Assembly (NCBI GenBank): GCA_017430945.1
Contig: JAFRMB010000068.1
Span: forward strand, 1-18,317
DNA length: 18,317 bases
Direction: 5' to 3'
From: Clostridia bacterium
GTDB taxonomy: Bacteria > Bacillota_A > Clostridia > Christensenellales > Aristaeellaceae
Of the stretch, positions 14,771 to 18,317 are shown piece by piece (position 1 is the first letter of the stretch; each line of letters begins with the position of its first letter). The notes beneath the pieces are model-generated. The model searched no databases, was not told where the DNA came from, and saw nothing but the letters and a program-made list of their open reading frames with translations. The translations under genes and the position numbers were made by a program.

Positions 14771-15554
14771 CGAGCGGGCACTGATGGAGCGAACGGTCTC
14801 GCTGTGCAGGGAGCTTCCCGGCATGGAAGAGGTGACGGGGTTCACCCGTCCCCGGGAGGCACTGGAATGGGTATCCTGCCATCCCGTCGATCTGGCGCTG
14901 CTGGACGTGGAGATGCCGGGCATGACGGGCATCGAGCTGGCGGCGGCCATCAAGGAAAAGCAGCCCGACGCCGCGGTCATATTCCTGACGGCGTATCCGA
15001 ACTACGCCGTATCGGCCTTTGCGGTGCGGGCGTCCGGCTACCTGCTCAAACCGGTGACGCCGGATGCGCTGGCAGCTGATGTCCGCCACGCGATGTCCGG
15101 CAGGCACAGGCCGTTGACGGGCCATGTGGTGGTGCGCACCTTCGGCGCCTTCGATGTGCTGGTGGACGGGCGAGCCGTCGAATTCAAGCCGGCGAAATGC
15201 AGGGAGATGCTGGCTTTTCTCGTGGACAAACAGGGCGGCACGGTCACGCGCGCGGAGATGGTCGCCGCCGTGTGGGAAGACCGCGTCTACGACCGAAGCA
15301 TGCAAAAGCAGTTGGACAACTGTGCGCGCGCACTGCGAAACACGCTGAAGGAATATGGGATCGAAGAGATCCTGGAGACGGGTCGGGGCACGCTGCGGGT
15401 GAAGCCGGAGACGTTCGTGTGCGACCTGTACCGTTTTTTGGAGGGCGATCGGGATGCCGTACAGGCATTTCGGGGCGCGTACATGGATGCCTATTCCTGG
15501 GCGAGCATGACGGAGAGCCTGCTGACCTGGCGAAAGCAGGGCAACCGTTCGTGA
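14748..15554 (+). CDS. Response regulator with SARP-like winged-helix DNA-binding domain
   Basis: The 268-residue product has an N-terminal receiver domain with every expected residue: acidic pocket D7/D8, phospho-acceptor D53 in LALLDVEMPGMTG, T81 in FLTAY and K101 in YLLKPVTP. From about residue 127 comes a winged-helix domain of the OmpR/SARP kind: VRTFGAFDVLVDGRAVEFKP, KCREMLAFLVDKQGGTVTRAEM, AAVWED, then CARALRNTLKEYGIEEIL. The tail (CDLYRFLEGD, AFRGAYMDAYSW) resembles a shortened bacterial transcriptional activation domain. ATG 14748 is preferred over in-frame ATG 14739 because the GAGG at 14735-14738 fits it better. It overlaps the kinase gene, so the two form a cognate pair. SARP-type domains bind direct repeats about 11 bp apart beside the -10 box; two such sites lie just downstream, at 15621 and 17143. 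Confidence 0.9.
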   Translation: MRAICVDDERALMERTVSLCRELPGMEEVTGFTRPREALEWVSCHPVDLALLDVEMPGMTGIELAAAIKEKQPDAAVIFLTAYPNYAVSAFAVRASGYLLKPVTPDALAADVRHAMSGRHRPLTGHVVVRTFGAFDVLVDGRAVEFKPAKCREMLAFLVDKQGGTVTRAEMVAAVWEDRVYDRSMQKQLDNCARALRNTLKEYGIEEILETGRGTLRVKPETFVCDLYRFLEGDRDAVQAFRGAYMDAYSWASMTESLLTWRKQGNRS

Positions 15555-15618
15555 CCGCAGCTTTGATAATGTTAAATGTTGGCGAATGACCGGCGAACGT
15601 TGGTTTTCGCGGGATTTT

Positions 15619-15651
15619 AGTGGACAATCGATGGACATCGGCTGATAAGAT
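15619..15651 (+). promoter_or_regulatory. SARP-type direct-repeat promoter, copy 1
   Basis: Two TGGACA hexamers (15621-15626 and 15632-15637) start exactly 11 bp apart; 8 bp after the second is the -10 hexamer TAAGAT (15646-15651). The 29-bp block 15619-15647 is repeated with one mismatch at 17141-17169. A weak -35 overlapped by direct repeats is the layout of activator-dependent SARP promoters. It precedes the membrane protein/PrsW unit by 82 bp. Confidence 0.72.
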
Positions 15652-15684
15652 AAAAAATATAAAGTGGAACGGACCGTAAAAGGC

Positions 15685-15712
15685 GAAGGCCGCACCGCCT
15701 TCCCTGTAAGGC
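15685..15712 (+). promoter_or_regulatory. Alternative hairpins in the leader of the membrane protein gene
   Basis: GAAGGC (15685-15690) can pair with GCCTTC (15697-15702); the same right arm (GCCTT) can instead pair with AAGGC (15708-15712). The two stems exclude each other and the second lies about eight bases before the AGGAG ribosome binding site. Both are short, so a regulatory role is only a possibility. Confidence 0.3.
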
Positions 15713-15733
15713 ACATTCCGAGGAGCATTTAAA

Positions 15734-16393
15734 ATGAAGTATCTTATGATCGAAAACGCCGCGATACTGCTGTGTACAGGCATCGGATTCATATCAGGGA
15801 TCCGCTATCTGAAGAATCAGAAAACGCTGTATGCGTCGATGATCGTCATGGGCGTGGGATGCATCCTGCTGGGGCGGCTGTATCAGTGTGTGCGGCTGTG
15901 GACAGGCGGAACGCTGACAGACGACTTCCAGGTCGGCATCCTGGGCACCATAGGGGCTTTTTCATTTTTCTTCTCATCGAATTACGGGCAGTTCGATTCG
16001 CTCGTGGACAACGGTAACAAGGCGTTCGCAAAGTATCGCCTGATCTCGCTGATCGCGCCGGCCCTTGTTGCGGCGGCTTTTGTAGAGCTCCTTTTAAGCC
16101 CGGCGAGTCCCGCATTCAAGATCAGCAGCGGGATCGCATTCACCATGATCGGGGCGGCGTGTTACTACCATCTGAAGCATTTTCTCATCCCGGACGCGGA
16201 CTTCGGCATCGTGCGCTGCCTGAGGAGATTCAACGCGGCGGCGCTGTGCCTTGCCGTGATGAGCATGCTGGAGCTGGTCGCGCTGGCAAATGACAGTGAG
16301 TGGCTTTTGATCGTTGCGGGCATCGGATTGAGCGCGACAACCCTTTTGCTGGTGCCGATAATGGATCGGGGGGTGAAGGCATGGAGAGCATGA
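15734..16393 (+). CDS. Multi-pass membrane protein of unknown function
   Basis: I do not recognise a named family. The 219-residue product has about seven hydrophobic helices (for example IENAAILLCTGIGFISGI, SMIVMGVGCILLGRLY, LISLIAPALVAAAFVELLL, LLIVAGIGLSATTLLLVPIM) and short loops. The loop after the third helix reads FFFSSNYGQFDSLVDNG followed by KYRLIS, which looks conserved in style and would help a profile search. It lacks the N-x-Y-x-x-G-P signature of the sensor modules upstream. ATG 15734 follows GAGGAG (15720-15725). Its end overlaps the PrsW gene by 13 bp, so the two are translationally coupled and may act together, for instance as a protease and its membrane partner (inference). 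Transcription probably starts at the direct-repeat promoter at 15621-15651. Confidence 0.75.
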   Translation: MKYLMIENAAILLCTGIGFISGIRYLKNQKTLYASMIVMGVGCILLGRLYQCVRLWTGGTLTDDFQVGILGTIGAFSFFFSSNYGQFDSLVDNGNKAFAKYRLISLIAPALVAAAFVELLLSPASPAFKISSGIAFTMIGAACYYHLKHFLIPDADFGIVRCLRRFNAAALCLAVMSMLELVALANDSEWLLIVAGIGLSATTLLLVPIMDRGVKAWRA

Positions 16394-17031
16394 TCGTCAT
16401 TTTGTTCCTTTGCTCGACCGTACCGATGATCCCGGCGTTGTTTTTGATCCCGGACAAGCCTTCCCGGCTGTTTTTGGGGTTTCTACTGCTTGGCATGGTC
16501 GTGTGCCTGATCGCCTCAGAGGTCAACACCAGGCTGCTCGTTTTTTTCGGCGGCGACGTGCTGTATGTGAATACCAACATCACGCCTATTGCGGAAGAAC
16601 TTATGAAGGCGCTGCCGGTGCTGTACTTCGCCATCATGTTCTCCGACGACAAGAACACGCTCATATCCATCTCATACGGCATCGGCATCGGCTTCGCGCT
16701 GCTGGAGAATATGGTGATCCTGACGGGCAACGTGGCGAAGGTGACGGTCATCTGGGCGCTGGTGCGCGGGTTTGGCGCGGCGAGGATGCACAGCGTCTGT
16801 ACCGCGCTGGTCGGCAGGGGCATCGGGTATGTACGCAAGCGGCGAAAGCTGTTCTATTGCGGTACGTTTTCGCTGTTGATCGCCGCTGTGATCACACACG
16901 CGCTGTTCAACACGCTGATCCAGTCGCAGTACCGGGGGCTCGCATTCATCCTGGTGATCGTCCTGTACCTGCCGCGGGCGGCAAAGGTGTTCAGCCGACT
17001 CGGCCTGAAGTGGAAGAAGGCAAGCGGCTGA
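16381..17031 (+). CDS. prsW: PrsW-family intramembrane metalloprotease
   Basis: The 216-residue polytopic protein carries the PrsW motifs in order: PIAEELMKALP (E72, E73, K76), GIGFALLENM (E109, N110), a histidine in RMHSVC (H137) and HALFN (H173, N177). Glutamates and histidines of this spacing coordinate the catalytic zinc inside the membrane. PrsW of Bacillus subtilis and its clostridial relatives cut anti-sigma factors such as RsiW at site 1. No anti-sigma or ECF sigma gene is visible in the window, so the substrate is unknown; candidates include the coupled membrane protein or a receptor of the island. ATG 16381 lies in the last codons of the upstream gene, after a GGGGGG ribosome binding site. 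The gene symbol follows the family name; orthology to B. subtilis prsW is not shown. Confidence 0.8.
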   Translation: MESMIVILFLCSTVPMIPALFLIPDKPSRLFLGFLLLGMVVCLIASEVNTRLLVFFGGDVLYVNTNITPIAEELMKALPVLYFAIMFSDDKNTLISISYGIGIGFALLENMVILTGNVAKVTVIWALVRGFGAARMHSVCTALVGRGIGYVRKRRKLFYCGTFSLLIAAVITHALFNTLIQSQYRGLAFILVIVLYLPRAAKVFSRLGLKWKKASG

Positions 17032-17140
17032 CGCGACCTTTCGGGATGCGGATCGGATGGGGCGCGCCGCCGGCAGGGGGACCGCCGGAAGTGTTATATT
17101 TCGGTTAAATGCCGATGCCCGCCTGTTTTCATGAAGTTTC

Positions 17141-17173
17141 AGTGGACAATCGATGGACATCGGATGATAGAAT
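17141..17173 (+). promoter_or_regulatory. SARP-type direct-repeat promoter, copy 2
   Basis: TGGACA hexamers at 17143-17148 and 17154-17159 start 11 bp apart, and 8 bp later comes TAGAAT (17168-17173, five of six -10 bases). The first 23 bp are identical to copy 1 at 15619. It precedes the beta-helix gene by 72 bp. The two leaders also share the 9-mer GGAACGGAC (15666-15674 and 17196-17204) near the expected transcription start. Confidence 0.72.
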
Positions 17174-17245
17174 AGACCGCATAAGACGGACATAAGGAAC
17201 GGACAGGCATATATCCGTACGCGCGAAAAGGGAGGAAAAGGCAGG

Positions 17246-18317
17246 ATGAAGAACAGGCGGTTCATGAGCGTGCTGCTCACCACGGTGATGGTGCTGAGCA
17301 TGTTCGCAGGCATTCCGTTCCCGGCAACGGCCGCGGAGGCGGCCGTGACGGTCACCGACTGGAGCGGGCTGCAGAACGCGATGAACAGGGCTTCGGCCGG
17401 GCAGACGATCCGGCTGGGCGCGGACATCAAGTGCACAAAGAACGGCGGGGACCGAATCAAGGTGGACGGGAAGACCGTCACCCTGGACCTGAACGGCCAC
17501 ACGCTGGACCGGAACCGCGACAAGCAGGACGACGACGGCCACGTGATCGAGGTGCTGGGCAAATCGGTGCTGACGGTCACGGACAGCTCGAAAGGCGGCA
17601 AGGGCGCCATCAAAGGCGGCTACGCGGAGCGCGGCGGCGGCGTGAACATTGCCAAGGACGCGACGCTGATCCTGAAGGGCGGCACGATCCGTGACAACAA
17701 AGCCAAGTGGGGCGGCGGCATCTACGTGCACGGCACGCTGAAGCTGCAGGGCGGCGTGATCGCGAAGAACCATGCGAACAACAGCGGCGGCGGCATCCAC
17801 ATCGGCAGCGACGGCAAGGTGCAGGACTGCACGGGCGGCACCGTGACGGAGAACACGGCGGACGACTGCGGCGGCATCTACAACAGCGGCTCGAAGAGCG
17901 TGACGATCGCGGGCGTGACGATCAGCAAGAACACGTCCGAGCAGGGCGGCGCCGGCTTCAACAACAATAAAGACGGCAAGGCGACGCTGATCAACTGCGT
18001 GATCACGGGGAACACGGCCGATGGCAACGGCGGCGGGTTCTTCAACCAGGAGGATTGCGAGCTGACGCTGGACGGCTGCACTGTTTCGAACAATACGGCC
18101 AAGGGCGTCGACGGCGGCGGCGTTTATACCAAAGGAACGCTGACCGTCAAGGGCGCATCCAAATTCGAAAACAACTATTCGTTCAATTCGGGCGGCGCGA
18201 TCCGCGTGAAGGACGGCACGACCACCATCGAGGGCGGCTCGTTCACCGGCAACGAGGCGGGCGACAGCGGCGGCGCGATCTACGTGAACGACTCGACGCT
18301 GAAGCTGTACGGCGGCA
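17246..18317 (+). CDS. Secreted right-handed beta-helix, adhesin-like protein (3' end missing)
   Basis: The open frame runs off the window after 357 codons. It starts at ATG 17246 after GGAGG (17231-17235) with a classical signal peptide: basic MKNRR, a hydrophobic core, and a cut near PATAAEA. The mature part reads VTVTDWSGLQNAMNRASAGQ and IRLGADIKC, a usual N-cap of Gram-positive beta-helix surface proteins, then many turns of 20-25 residues, each with GG(G/A) before I/V/F and a T-(I/V)-x-x-N-x-A-type step: GGGIYVHGTLKLQGGVI, GGGIHIGSDGK, GGGFFNQEDC, GGGVYTKGT, GGAIRVKDGT, GGAIYVNDS. Such proteins are exported and often anchored to the wall by C-terminal domains, which lie outside the window. 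It has its own direct-repeat promoter. The role as adhesin or carbohydrate-binding protein is inferred from architecture only. Confidence 0.85.
   Translation, partial: MKNRRFMSVLLTTVMVLSMFAGIPFPATAAEAAVTVTDWSGLQNAMNRASAGQTIRLGADIKCTKNGGDRIKVDGKTVTLDLNGHTLDRNRDKQDDDGHVIEVLGKSVLTVTDSSKGGKGAIKGGYAERGGGVNIAKDATLILKGGTIRDNKAKWGGGIYVHGTLKLQGGVIAKNHANNSGGGIHIGSDGKVQDCTGGTVTENTADDCGGIYNSGSKSVTIAGVTISKNTSEQGGAGFNNNKDGKATLINCVITGNTADGNGGGFFNQEDCELTLDGCTVSNNTAKGVDGGGVYTKGTLTVKGASKFENNYSFNSGGAIRVKDGTTTIEGGSFTGNEAGDSGGAIYVNDSTLKLYGG

Noticed and set aside
17070..17088. Possible terminator after the PrsW gene
   Set aside because: The stem CCGGC/GCCGG is only 5 bp with a large loop, and the following bases (AAGTGTTATATTT) lack a proper T tract.
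1..18317. Mobile element, CRISPR array, tRNA or rRNA
   Set aside because: No transposase, integrase, regularly spaced repeats or cloverleaf-like segments were found; the only exact long repeat is the promoter pair at 15619 and 17141.

Overview
The window comes from a GC-rich bacterium. Codons mostly end in G or C, and ribosome binding sites are strong AGGAGG or GGAGG types. The gene families point to an anaerobic, Gram-positive Clostridia-type Firmicute: DUF4418 next to FtsX-type ABC genes, DUF3793 followed by a short flavodoxin, seven-helix sensor modules with the N-x-Y-x-x-G-P signature, a PrsW protease and a SARP-like response regulator. Only sequence reading was possible, so the lineage is an inference. 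Every convincing gene is on the + strand. I saw no tRNA, rRNA, CRISPR array, integrase or insertion sequence.

Layout. (1) 1-2891: the end of a MacB/LolD-type ABC transporter operon, with two ATPases, one FtsX-like permease and a small DUF4418 membrane protein, closed by a run of stem-loops. (2) 3104-4160: a sigma-A promoter with nested inverted repeats, a frameshifted DUF3793 gene and a flavodoxin. (3) 4306-5979: a secreted beta-helix (GLUG-like) protein with a ZinT-like C-terminal domain. The expected start codon is followed by an in-frame TAG at codon 4. A good terminator lies at 6153-6183. (4) 6367-15554: a dense signalling island with a PAS/HD-GYP protein, a two-component-type propeller receptor with a seven-helix domain and no output domain, a seven-helix/degenerate GGDEF/SpoIIE-type PP2C phosphatase, two STAS proteins, a seven-helix LytS/YesM-type histidine kinase, and a response regulator with a SARP-like winged helix. 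(5) 15555-18317: two transcription units, a membrane protein plus PrsW-type intramembrane protease, and a secreted beta-helix protein cut by the window end.

The most striking observation joins parts 4 and 5. Both downstream units are preceded by almost the same promoter: two TGGACA direct repeats 11 bp apart, then exactly 8 bp, then a -10 hexamer. This is the spacing known for SARP-type activators, and the gene immediately upstream encodes a response regulator with that kind of DNA-binding domain. The inferred pathway is: the extracellular propeller receptor, phosphatase/STAS module and histidine kinase feed the SARP-like regulator, which switches on a PrsW protease unit and a surface beta-helix protein. 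The link between regulator and boxes, and between the phosphatase branch and the kinase branch, is inference.
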